From Litoreibacter ponti (lineage in GTDB: Bacteria; Pseudomonadota; Alphaproteobacteria; Rhodobacterales; Rhodobacteraceae), in NCBI RefSeq assembly GCF_003054285.1, contig NZ_QBKS01000001.1, forward strand, positions 1,984,001 through 2,048,000: 64,000 nucleotides of DNA, in the 5' to 3' direction. Below are positions 53,914-61,945 of this stretch, in pieces; position 1 is the stretch's first letter, and each line of letters starts with the position of its first letter. The translations under genes were made by a program, and so were the position numbers. The notes beneath the pieces were generated by a model. That model ran no database searches, was not told the origin of the DNA, and was given only the letters and a program-made list of their open reading frames with translations.

Positions 53914-54089
53914 TCACCGTTGCTCTCGCTGCTATTGCTATCCAAACGTTGGTTCACGGTGTTGCTTTGACCGGACACTTTTGCGTTTTGGTTGACGTTT
54001 GTCGTCCCTTTCTTCCGCCAAAGGAACAACCCCACGACGGCTGCAATCGCCGCCACGATCCCTGCAATCCAATATCCTTGTTCCAACAT
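53910..54089 (-). CDS. Small single-pass membrane protein, partner of the TPR-GreAB/C-PIN protein
   Basis: This is a 59-aa protein from ATG 54089, with GGACAGGACG as ribosome binding site; a longer frame upstream adds 41 unconvincing residues. One helix (YWIAGIVAAIAAVVGLFLWR, residues 7-26) is followed by a polar Asn/Gln/Ser-rich tail. The tail includes NQNAKVSGQSNTVNQ (residues 33-47), which shares VSG-x-x-NTV-x-Q with the big partner protein. The stop overlaps the partner's ATG by 4 bp. It probably holds or senses at the membrane and recruits the partner through the matching motif; this is inference. Confidence 0.72.
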   Translation of the reverse strand: MLEQGYWIAGIVAAIAAVVGLFLWRKKGTTNVNQNAKVSGQSNTVNQRLDSNSSESNGD

Positions 54090-54626
54090 CGTCCTGTCCT
54101 TGCATTCAGTGCCAGCAAAATATTCGGTTGGTCGACGCGCACCAAATGCTTCCACCGACAGATACTCTCCCCACAATATATGGTACTTGCTGCAGTGAAT
54201 CCATAGCCACAATAGTCAGATAGGCACTGGAACCTCAACGTGTCGATCTCTATGAGACTGCAAAACGAGGAAACAAGCAATGCAATCATGTCGACTTGGA
54301 GCCTAAGTCGCTGTGTTTGATAATGATCTCTTCCCCGTTCAAACTCGAACCGTGGACCTGCTGACTAGATGCCATTTGATCGAAGGGCCGCTTTCATTCG
54401 TTAACGCTGTTGATTGCTTTCGCAGCGAAAGACCGCTTCCCGCCCTAGGTGCTTTTCGGTGCCAATGCAAATGCGGCTCGAATGCCACCGAGAAACGACT
54501 TGCCTTGCCTTACCTTTCGAGCGGTACTGTCGTTGCGCTCGACCCCATTCGCGTGCGCCGCCCGGAAAATCCGGGCTCTGCTCAGTAGCAGCGGAATGTC
54601 TCCGCTGAACCTCTGAGGAGACCGAT
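54090..54626. other. Intergenic stretch without a supported gene
   Basis: Non-coding DNA between the two-gene module and the DUF3489 gene. A short frame at 54313-54588 lacks family features, and the region around 54400-54460 again resembles decayed dispersed-repeat sequence. A good ribosome binding site (CTGAGGAG) ends it before 54627. Confidence 0.5.
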
Positions 54627-54929
54627 ATGACCACATCATCGAACACGCAGAAGTCTGATGCAAAGCAGAAGAAGCAGAGCCGGGTGACCAAGAAAGACCA
54701 GCTGATCAAACTGCTGAGCGGGAAGGTTGGCGCGGACATCAAGGTGCTGAGTGACAAACTCGGCTGGCAACAGCACACGACACGGGCGGCGCTGACGGGG
54801 CTGCGCAAGGCAGGGTTTCAGATCGCCGGGGAGAAGTCTGCAAAAGGGAACGCGTCGAAGTACCGGATTCTATCAGCGCCCTTTCCGGAGCAACCCACGG
54901 CAGCGAATGAGGCTGATCATGCCGGGTAG
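54627..54929 (+). CDS. DUF3489-family protein
   Basis: This is a 100-aa protein. A basic, Lys/Gln-rich start (KQKKQSRVTKKDQLIKLLSG) is followed by a winged-helix-like unit KVLSDKLGWQQHTTRAALTG and LRKAGFQIAGEKSAKG. This is the DUF3489 pattern, a small DNA-binding protein common next to DUF2924 and serine-recombinase genes in alphaproteobacterial mobile elements. It overlaps the DUF2924 gene. A role as excision or expression factor is likely but unproven. Confidence 0.85.
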   Translation: MTTSSNTQKSDAKQKKQSRVTKKDQLIKLLSGKVGADIKVLSDKLGWQQHTTRAALTGLRKAGFQIAGEKSAKGNASKYRILSAPFPEQPTAANEADHAG

Positions 54930-55323
54930 GCCGGACCCGGATCGCGCAGCAGCGCTGAAAGACTGGGAGGCGGTCTTCGGATCGCCTCCGCCCTCTTACC
55001 TGTCGGTCGCCTTAATGCAGAAGGCAATCGGCCACGAATGCCAATGCAAGCGGGCAGGCGGCTTACCCGCAGCGACGCGCCGGGCATTGCTGCGGATTTC
55101 TGCGGGGGAAGATGTCGCGGCTGCTGCTCCGACAAAGCTCAACAACGGGGCGCGGCTTGTTCGGGAGTGGAACGGGCGCAGCTATCATGTGGATGTGATC
55201 GAGGGCGGCTTCCGGATGGATGACCGTACCTGGCCATCGCTATCAGCTATCGCCAAACACATCACAGGCACGACCTGGTCAGGGCCGCGCTTCTTCGGTC
55301 TGACCAGCAGGGGCAGCACTTGA
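54907..55323 (+). CDS. DUF2924-family protein
   Basis: This is a 138-aa protein; a second start at ATG 54919 (MPGRPDPDRAAALKDWEAVF) is equally possible. The conserved DUF2924 segments are RLVREWNGRSYHVDVIEGGF and DDRTWPSLSAIAKHITGTTW-S, followed by GPRFFGLT. DUF2924 proteins are almost always encoded just before a large serine recombinase, as here (4-bp overlap). They are thought to assist the recombinase. The gene appears intact. Confidence 0.88.
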   Translation: MRLIMPGRPDPDRAAALKDWEAVFGSPPPSYLSVALMQKAIGHECQCKRAGGLPAATRRALLRISAGEDVAAAAPTKLNNGARLVREWNGRSYHVDVIEGGFRMDDRTWPSLSAIAKHITGTTWSGPRFFGLTSRGST

Positions 55324-56960
55324 AGAAGATCCGTTGCGCCATCTACACCCGCAAGTCTTCCGAGGACGGGCTGGAACAGGAATTCAACTCACTCCACGCC
55401 CAACGGGAAGCCTGCGCGGCCTATGTCGCCAGCCAGAAGCACGAGGGCTGGGTGCTTCTGCCGGATCACTACGACGATGGTGGCCTGTCGGGTGGCAGTC
55501 TGTAGCGTCCTGCCTTGCAGCAGCTTCTGGACGATGTTGCCAACAGGCGGGTGGATCAGGTTATCGTTTACAAGATCGACAGGCTGACGCGGTCGCTCTC
55601 CGACTTTTCGAAGATCGTAGATATCCTGGATGCGGCGGAAGCGTCCTTCGTCTCGGTGACCCAGTCGTTCAACACTGCAACCAGCATGGGACGTCTGACG
55701 CTGAACATGCTCCTCTCCTTTGCCCAGTTCGAACGGGAGGTCACGGCAGAGCGCATCCGGGACAAGATCGCCGCGTCCAAGCGCAAGGGGCTCTGGATGG
55801 GTGGACAGGTGCCCTTGGGATACAACGCAAATGGCCGCACCTTGAAGATCAGGGAAGACGAAGCACAGACAATCCGCACGCTCTATGGTCTTTATGAAAA
55901 GCATGGCACCGTCAGGGCCGTAAAGGCCGAAGCTGAGAAGCGTCGGTTGCGCAGCCGCAAGCGCGCCGCCGCTGACGGGACGGTCTCCGGCGGTGGTGCC
56001 TTCGATCGCGGACACATCCATCACATCCTGACCAACCCGATCTATGCCGGGCGTATCAGGCACAAGGACAAGGTGCATGAGGGACAACATGATCCAATCA
56101 TTGATCCCGACCGCTGGAACCGGGTTCAGCAACTTCTACAGCGGGGCGCGGCGAAGAACAGAGGCCGCAAGACTGCTCAGAAACGCTCCCATTTGAGCGG
56201 CAAGCTGTTTGATGAAACGGGTGACCGGCTGACACCGTCGCACTCCAAAACGCGGAAGGATGTGCGCCTGCGCTACTACATCTCCCACCGGCTGGTGGCC
56301 CGGAGCGGCGAAGGCCATCAGGATGGTTGGCGTCTGCCTGCGGAAGAACTGGAGCGCCAGGTCGCTGACGTCCTGCGGCAAACCATCTCCGTACCGGGCT
56401 TTGCAGCGGACCTGCTGCCCAATGCAACCGCAGATCAGGTTCGCCGTACTGACGCAAGGCTATCAGAGTTGCTGGCATCAACCAGCGAGCAACGGTTTCT
56501 GACGCTGGTGGATCGGATCATCGTGTCACCGGGAGAGATGCTGGTCGGGCTTTCCGCGGACCAGATGGCACGCTGCATCGGGTCAGATACAGTCAACATC
56601 AATCTTGACAGCCTCAACTTAACGGTCCCGTTCCAGCTCCGTAAGCGTGGCGTAGAAACGAAGATCATCCTGGCCCATCAAAGCGTCACAAAGGACGAGG
56701 TGCTGATCCGTAACATCGCCAAAGCTCATGCTTGGTTTGAGCGGATCAAATCAGGCGAGACCTTCACCGCCATCGCAAAGACCGAAGGCACATCGAAGCG
56801 CCGCATCCAGCAGATGATCAGGCTGGCGTTCCTCGCCCCGGACATTGTGCGCGATGTTCTGGACGGCAAGCAGCCGATTGGCTTCACCTCGGATTGGTGC
56901 AAAAAGCACGAGCTCCCAAGTAACTGGGACGATCAGCGCCAGCTTCTGGCAGCGCTCTGA
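55320..56960 (+). pseudogene. Large serine recombinase interrupted by an in-frame amber codon
   Basis: The full frame would encode 546 residues. The N-terminus KKIRCAIYTRKSSEDGLEQE has the catalytic Ser (YTRKSSED). The Arg-containing VDQVIVYKIDRLTRSLSDFS segment and the recombinase domain (PLGYNANGRTLKIREDEAQT) follow. At 55503-55505 a TAG stands where relatives have a GAG/CTG-type codon (DDGGLSGGSL, stop, RPALQQLLDDV), and the frame continues unbroken to 56960. A single G-to-T change from GAG explains it. The recombinase is thus probably dead, unless the amber codon is read through. Confidence 0.85.
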
Positions 56961-57132
56961 CGCTAACTACCCACACCTGCTACCGCGAAAATGCCGCGCC
57001 CAGACTTTTGCGGATATCGAGGGGTATTCCGACCCAACATACGGTCTGCGCAAGCGCCACTATCTGCTAAGCCACCGAAAGCACGGGACTATATAAAGCG
57101 CACGTTGCACCGTCTGGAATAAAGAGAGTGTG

Positions 57133-57207
57133 TGGCTGGGATGGTAGGATTCGAACCTACGGTACACTGTACCAAAAACAGTTGCCTTACCACTTGGCTA
57201 CATCCCA
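57133..57207 (-). tRNA. tRNA-Gln (anticodon TTG)
   Basis: On the minus strand the 75-nt sequence starts TGGGATGTAGCCAAGTGG and ends with the encoded CCA (57133-57135). The acceptor stem pairs TGGGATG with CATCCCA. The anticodon arm is ACTGT, loop TTTTGGT, ACAGT, giving anticodon TTG. The T arm has GTAGG, TTCGAAT, CCTAC. Its 3' end faces the recombinase gene and marks the right limit of the island. Confidence 0.95.
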
Positions 57208-57286
57208 ACAGTGGGGGTGATTTAAAGCGCCTTGCCCCATGCTTCAAGTGCAAAATCGCAACTTGCCGACCCACGGGGCGGGGTTT

Positions 57287-58474
57287 ATGGCCCGGGCCAT
57301 GACATGGGATGTGATCATCATCGGGGCGGGTGCCGCAGGCATGATGTGTGCCATCGAGGCGGGGCGGCGCGGGCGCTCGGTCCTGGTGCTTGATCACGCC
57401 AAGGCCGCAGGCGAAAAGATCCGCATCTCGGGCGGGGGGCGGTGCAATTTCACCAACTTCGACATCCAGCCGGATCGCTTTTTGTCCCAGAACCCGCGCT
57501 TCGCGCTCTCGGCGCTCAAGCGCTACACCCAGTGGGATTTCATCGCGATGGTCGATGCGGCGGGTATCCCGTGGCACGAAAAGACGCTCGGGCAGCTCTT
57601 TTGCGACCGCTCCGCCAAGGATGTGATCGCGATGCTGCTGGGCGCGATGGACGACGCGGGCGCACAGCTGCGGCTGAACACCAGTGTCGAGGCCGTCGCG
57701 CAGCGGGAGGGCGGCTTTCGGATTGAGACCTCGGCGGGCGCGCTGGACTGCGCGGCTTTGGTGATCGCCACAGGCGGAAAGTCGATCCCGAAGATGGGCG
57801 CGACGGGATTTGGCTACAAGATCGCCGAGCAGTTCGGGCTGAACCTGATCGAGACACGGCCCGCGCTAGTGCCACTGACCTTTGCCGAACAAGAGCTGGC
57901 ACGCACCAAGGATCTGGCCGGTGCATCCGTTACGGCAAAGGTTGCCTGCAACGGGGCGAGCTTTGACGAAGGCCTGCTGTTCACCCATCGGGGGCTGTCG
58001 GGGCCATCGGTGCTGCAAATCTCAAGTTACTGGCGCGAGGGGGACCTTCTGGAAGTCGATCTGGCGGCCGTCGCAAATGTCGGCGAGACCCTGAAAACCG
58101 CGCGCGCGTCGGCCGGGCGGGTGTCCGTGAAGAACGCGTTGGCGCGGGTGATACCGGAGAAGCTCGCGGCACAGGTTGTGGCTGAGGTCGGGCTCGAAGG
58201 AAACCTGGCCGATCAGAACAACGCGGCCATCGACCGGTTGGCAGACCGCGTGCATCGCTGGCAAATCAAACCCGTGGGCTCGGAAGGGTACAGGACCGCT
58301 GAGGTGACGCTGGGGGGCGTCGATACCGACCATCTGGACGCCCGCACGATGGAGGCTAAGGCGGTCCCGGGCCTGTATTTCATCGGCGAGGTCGTGGATG
58401 TGACGGGCTGGCTGGGGGGCTACAACTTCCAGTGGGCGTGGTCATCGGGATGGGCGGCCGGGCAGGTCTGCTAA
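57287..58474 (+). CDS. NAD(P)/FAD-dependent oxidoreductase (HI0933/BaiN family)
   Basis: This is a 395-aa protein from ATG 57287; ATG 57299 (MTWDVIIIGAGAAGMMCAIE) fits the family even better. The FAD-binding motif is DVIIIGAGAAGMMCAIEAGR, followed by the family-specific GEKIRISGGGRCNFTN loop. The C-terminal part has the second FAD segment PGLYFIGEVVDVTGWLGGYN. Relatives are flavoproteins of uncertain role, one of which reduces bile-acid intermediates. It has the high GC of the core and marks the return from the island. Confidence 0.9.
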   Translation: MARAMTWDVIIIGAGAAGMMCAIEAGRRGRSVLVLDHAKAAGEKIRISGGGRCNFTNFDIQPDRFLSQNPRFALSALKRYTQWDFIAMVDAAGIPWHEKTLGQLFCDRSAKDVIAMLLGAMDDAGAQLRLNTSVEAVAQREGGFRIETSAGALDCAALVIATGGKSIPKMGATGFGYKIAEQFGLNLIETRPALVPLTFAEQELARTKDLAGASVTAKVACNGASFDEGLLFTHRGLSGPSVLQISSYWREGDLLEVDLAAVANVGETLKTARASAGRVSVKNALARVIPEKLAAQVVAEVGLEGNLADQNNAAIDRLADRVHRWQIKPVGSEGYRTAEVTLGGVDTDHLDARTMEAKAVPGLYFIGEVVDVTGWLGGYNFQWAWSSGWAAGQVC

Positions 58475-58495
58475 GGAGCGCCCCGCTTTTCTTTG
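58475..58495 (+). terminator. Weak Rho-independent-type terminator
   Basis: AGCG and CGCT form a short stem (58477-58487) followed by TTTTCTTT-type sequence, just past the oxidoreductase stop. The next gene reads from the other strand. Confidence 0.45.
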
Positions 58496-58512
58496 CAAGG
58501 CACACGAAATAT

Positions 58513-59346
58513 CTACACCCGGCAGGGATCTTCCTTGGCAAGCCCATCAAACGCCATCAGGCTTTTGATCAATGCGGGCATCTGGTCCAGTGGGATCATA
58601 TTGGGCCCGTCGGAGGGGGCCGTATCCGGCGCCTCGTGCGTCTCGATAAAGACACCCGCGATGCCCAATGACACCGCGGCGCGTGCCATCACGGGCGCAA
58701 ACTCGCGCTGGCCACCAGATGATCCGCCCTGCCCGCCGGGTTGCTGCACCGAATGGGTCGCGTCCATGATCACCGGGTAGCCGGTCTTGGCCATGGTGGG
58801 CAGAGACCGCATATCCGCCACCAAGGCGTTGTAGCCAAAGGACGCACCGCGCTCGGTCAGAAGGATCTTCTCGTTCCCGGTGCTCTCCACCTTGGAGATG
58901 ACATTTGGCATGTCCCACGGGGCCAAGAATTGGCCCTTCTTGATGTTGACGACCGCGCCGCTTTTGCCCGCCGCAAGCAACAGGTCAGTCTGGCGCGACA
59001 GGAAAGCCGGGATCTGGATCACGTCCACCGCCTCAGCCGCGGGGGCGCAGTGGTCGGGCGCGTGCACATCGGTAAGTGCGGGGCAGCCGATCTCGGCGCG
59101 CACGTCGGCGAGGACGCGCAGCCCCTCCTCCATCCCCAAGCCACGCTTGCCAGAGAGCGAGGTGCGGTTGGCCTTGTCGTAGCTTGCCTTGAAGATGTAG
59201 CGCGCGCCCGCCTCCGCGCAGGCTTTCGCCATCGCGCTTGCGATCATCAGCGCGTGGTCGCGGCTTTCCAGCTGGCAGGGACCAGCGATCACGGTCAAGG
59301 GCAGGTCATTGCTGCACTCAAGCGACCCGATCTTCACGGTCTTCAT
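58513..59346 (-). CDS. kdsA: 3-deoxy-8-phosphooctulonate (KDO-8-phosphate) synthase
   Basis: This 277-aa protein has the family's key segments: LTVIAGPCQLESRDHALMIA, ARYIFKASYDKANRTSLSGK, CPALTDVHAPDHCAPAAEAV, VNIKKGQFLAPWDM and VIMDATHSVQQPGGQGGSSG. It condenses phosphoenolpyruvate with arabinose 5-phosphate to make the KDO precursor used in lipopolysaccharide and capsule. It lies directly downstream of capsule-export genes (7 bp), so it may serve capsule KDO linkers here. The N-terminal Cys in the GPC segment is typical. Confidence 0.95.
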   Translation of the reverse strand: MKTVKIGSLECSNDLPLTVIAGPCQLESRDHALMIASAMAKACAEAGARYIFKASYDKANRTSLSGKRGLGMEEGLRVLADVRAEIGCPALTDVHAPDHCAPAAEAVDVIQIPAFLSRQTDLLLAAGKSGAVVNIKKGQFLAPWDMPNVISKVESTGNEKILLTERGASFGYNALVADMRSLPTMAKTGYPVIMDATHSVQQPGGQGGSSGGQREFAPVMARAAVSLGIAGVFIETHEAPDTAPSDGPNMIPLDQMPALIKSLMAFDGLAKEDPCRV

Positions 59347-59352
59347 AATGGC

Positions 59353-61068
59353 TCATACCTGTTCGCGGAGGATAGACGACGTCAGCGAGACCATCAGGTA
59401 AATGGCACAGAAGATCAAGAAGGCGAGCACCGTGTTCTCGAACGCGCGCGGATAGGTCGGCTCGTCCGGTGCGACCGGCGTCACGCCCACGGACAGGTAG
59501 CGCACCTGACGGTTCGCCTCCAGCCGCGCCGCCTCGAACTGGGCTTCGGCCTGGGCCAGAAGCCCTTGGCGGACCTCCAGATCGGCCTGCGCCACCAACA
59601 GCTCGCCCGAAATCCGGGCCAGCGAGCCGGTGTTGGCGTTGCTTTCGGTCAGTTGCGCCCGTTTCTCTTCGATCAGGCTTTCCAGCTGCGCGATCTTGTT
59701 GCGCGAGGCGGAGACCTTGGCCTGATTGGGCCGCTGGTTTTCCAATGTCGTCTGCAGCGAGATGCGTTCGCTCAATAGCTCGGATTCAAGTTGGGTGATC
59801 TGGCCAAAAACGGCCTGCACTTCGCTCTCCGGGCTCAGGACACCCAGCTTTTCCTGCAGCTCGACAATGCGTTGCTGGGCCGCGATCATCTTGGCCTCGG
59901 CGTCACGGCGGGACTGTTCGGCCCCATCCATCTGATCGCCACGCAAACGGGCGGTCAGCTGGTCGACACGCTCTTCCGCGTAGTCGATCAAACGCTCAGA
60001 GAACAGCGCAGAGGTCGCCGGATCAGCCGCGCTGACCTCCATCTTGATCACGCCCTCGGTCGGGTCATAGCCGATCTTGACGTGCTTTTTGTAAAGCTTG
60101 TAGGCGTCCTCGTTCGTGCCATCGACCTCGATGCGTTGCAGCGCGTCGACTTGCGGCTGGGCGAAATGGTCCTTGAAACCTTCGTCCTCGTCCAGCCGGA
60201 TCATTGCGTCGCGCGATTGCAGGTAGCCCTGAACAGTTATGCTGTCCTGCGATGTCGCAAGACCGGTGCCCGAGAACAGCCCGCCAAGTTGTCCGGCCGA
60301 TGAAGGCTCGGCCGTCTGGATGATAAATTCCGACTTGGTGGCGTACATCGGCGTGGCGACGGCATAGTAGTAGTAGCCCGCAACGAATGTCGGCAGCAGC
60401 ACAAAAATCGCCAGCCGGATCATCAGAAGCGTCGCGCGGCGGCGGCGGCGTTTGGCGATATCCTTCTGGATCGCCATGATGTCTTTCGCGCGCTGGTCCT
60501 CGGTAATCACCTGCGTGGATGGCACCTGCGGCTTCTGCGTCACCGTGGAGGGAAGCTGGGGCTTCGCATCACCGGTCGTGGCCGGGGTCGAAGGCTGGTC
60601 CTTGGCGACGAGCTCCAGCATATTTGCGCGCTTGAACGGGTCGATCCCCTTCTCGCGCAGCAGGCGCACGGCGTCGAAATCGGAGACCGGCGCCAGGCCC
60701 TGTTTCTGCGCAACGCGCCGTGCCATGCGAAGCTGACGGCCGGTCAATCCTTCGCGGCGAATGGCATCAATGGCCTCTGCCGGGGTTTGCGGCTTCTCCG
60801 CTTCGGCAGGGTCCGCGGCCACGGCAGCCGCTCCGTCGGTGCGGAAGGTCTGATCGCCAAAGCCGTCATCGCTCCCGTTGTCGAACATCATCGGCTCTTT
60901 CTGGAGCACATCGGCTACGTTCGCTGCCGCCGATTGCACAGCGGGCTTCGGCGCGCCGTCGCCAGAGGCGTGCGCGGCAGGCTGCGCAGGGGCCGCAGGC
61001 TTGGCCTGGGCCGCCGCGCCTTCCGATCGCCGGATGCGGTATTTCTTAGCTTTGGGTTTCGTAGTCAT
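59353..61068 (-). CDS. Capsule polysaccharide export inner-membrane protein (KpsE/Wzz-like)
   Basis: This is a 571-aa protein. A long Ala/Pro/Gln-rich cytoplasmic N-terminus comes first (residues 1-215 or so), including the repeated stretch TGDAKPQLPSTVTQKPQVPS. A first membrane helix follows (LMIRLAIFVLLPTFVAGYYY). Then comes a periplasmic coiled-coil part (MIAAQQRIVELQEKLGVLSP and further Gln/Glu/Arg-rich helices) and a second helix near the end (NTVLAFLIFCAIYLMVSLTS). This is the layout of KpsE/BexC/CtrB proteins, which span the periplasm with the capsule exporter. It overlaps the ABC ATPase gene by 23 bp. The long N-terminal tail is unusual. Confidence 0.85.
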   Translation of the reverse strand: MTTKPKAKKYRIRRSEGAAAQAKPAAPAQPAAHASGDGAPKPAVQSAAANVADVLQKEPMMFDNGSDDGFGDQTFRTDGAAAVAADPAEAEKPQTPAEAIDAIRREGLTGRQLRMARRVAQKQGLAPVSDFDAVRLLREKGIDPFKRANMLELVAKDQPSTPATTGDAKPQLPSTVTQKPQVPSTQVITEDQRAKDIMAIQKDIAKRRRRRATLLMIRLAIFVLLPTFVAGYYYYAVATPMYATKSEFIIQTAEPSSAGQLGGLFSGTGLATSQDSITVQGYLQSRDAMIRLDEDEGFKDHFAQPQVDALQRIEVDGTNEDAYKLYKKHVKIGYDPTEGVIKMEVSAADPATSALFSERLIDYAEERVDQLTARLRGDQMDGAEQSRRDAEAKMIAAQQRIVELQEKLGVLSPESEVQAVFGQITQLESELLSERISLQTTLENQRPNQAKVSASRNKIAQLESLIEEKRAQLTESNANTGSLARISGELLVAQADLEVRQGLLAQAEAQFEAARLEANRQVRYLSVGVTPVAPDEPTYPRAFENTVLAFLIFCAIYLMVSLTSSILREQV

Positions 61069-61705
61069 ACAAATGCTTCGCTTCTTCCAAAGTGTCGAAC
61101 ATGACCAGCTTGCCCTTACTCAGGACCGCCGCCGAGCGACAGAATTTCTCCAGCGTTTCGGGCTGGTGGGACACCACGATTACCGTGGCCTTTTGCAGCC
61201 GGTCCCGCAGGATGGACCCGGCCTTTCGATTGAATTCCACGTCGGTCGTGGCGGGCATCCCCTCGTCGATGAGGTAGATGTCAAATTCCAGCGCGAGCAG
61301 CAGCGAAAAGGTGAAGCGCGCCCGCATGCCCGACGAGTAGGTCCCGACCGGCATATCGAAATATTCCTCCAGCCCGCACAGGTAGCGGCAGAAGGCCTCG
61401 ATATAGTCGGGATCAAGCGAGTAGAGCCGCGCAATGTAGCGGCAGTTCTCGCGCGCGGTGTGCTTTCCGGCCACGCCGCCCATGAAGCCCAGCGGGAAGG
61501 AGATGCGCGAGGTGCGTACGATCTCGCCCTCATCCGGCTTCTCCAGCCCCGCCATCATGTTGATGATCGTGGTCTTGCCGGTGCCATTGGGCGCGAGGAT
61601 GCCGATCGAGTGGCCCAAATCCACACGGAACGAGGCGCGGTCAAGGATCACCTTGCGCTGCGTGCCCGTCCAGAAGGACTTGCTGACGTCTCTAAACTCA
61701 ATCAT
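61046..61705 (-). CDS. Capsule polysaccharide ABC transporter ATPase (KpsT-like)
   Basis: This is a 219-aa protein from ATG 61705 (MIEFRDVSKSFWTGTQRKVI), the usual length for KpsT. Walker A is GILAPNGTGKTTIINMMAGL, the signature segment is VGTYSSGMRARFTFSLLLAL and Walker B is FDIYLIDEGMPATTDVEFNR, with Gly instead of the common Pro after Glu as in KpsT. It powers export of capsule polysaccharide. The KpsE-like gene follows with overlap and kdsA is next. The permease gene (kpsM) is not in the window. Confidence 0.88.
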   Translation of the reverse strand: MIEFRDVSKSFWTGTQRKVILDRASFRVDLGHSIGILAPNGTGKTTIINMMAGLEKPDEGEIVRTSRISFPLGFMGGVAGKHTARENCRYIARLYSLDPDYIEAFCRYLCGLEEYFDMPVGTYSSGMRARFTFSLLLALEFDIYLIDEGMPATTDVEFNRKAGSILRDRLQKATVIVVSHQPETLEKFCRSAAVLSKGKLVMFDTLEEAKHLYDYETQS

Positions 61706-61945
61706 CGCGGGGAAGTCCCCTTGCCTCGTGTATGTCCGCATGTTGCCTGCGGATCTCTTGGTACGGGTTTACCCGCCCTTTGAGGCCGCATTATGTCGGA
61801 TCGGACCCCTGTATATCAACGCCATTTCGGTAAATAAGGCATGAATGAGGCGGAAATTCCCCGTTATTGGCCTCTGTCCGCGCAACAATCGCGGCATTGA
61901 GCGCGGAATCCGGCCTGCGCGTTTCTTGGCGCGCAACAATCCTCT

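Noticed and set aside
54313..54588. Frame in the gap before the DUF3489 gene
   Set aside because: It has no ribosome binding site, composition like the decayed repeats nearby, and no recognised segment.
57133..57207. tRNA-Gln 3' end as the island's attachment site
   Set aside because: The tRNA borders the island on the right, but no copy of its 3' end (T arm plus acceptor) was found near 29.4-31 kb. The adjacent recombinase is of the serine type, which seldom uses tRNA genes.
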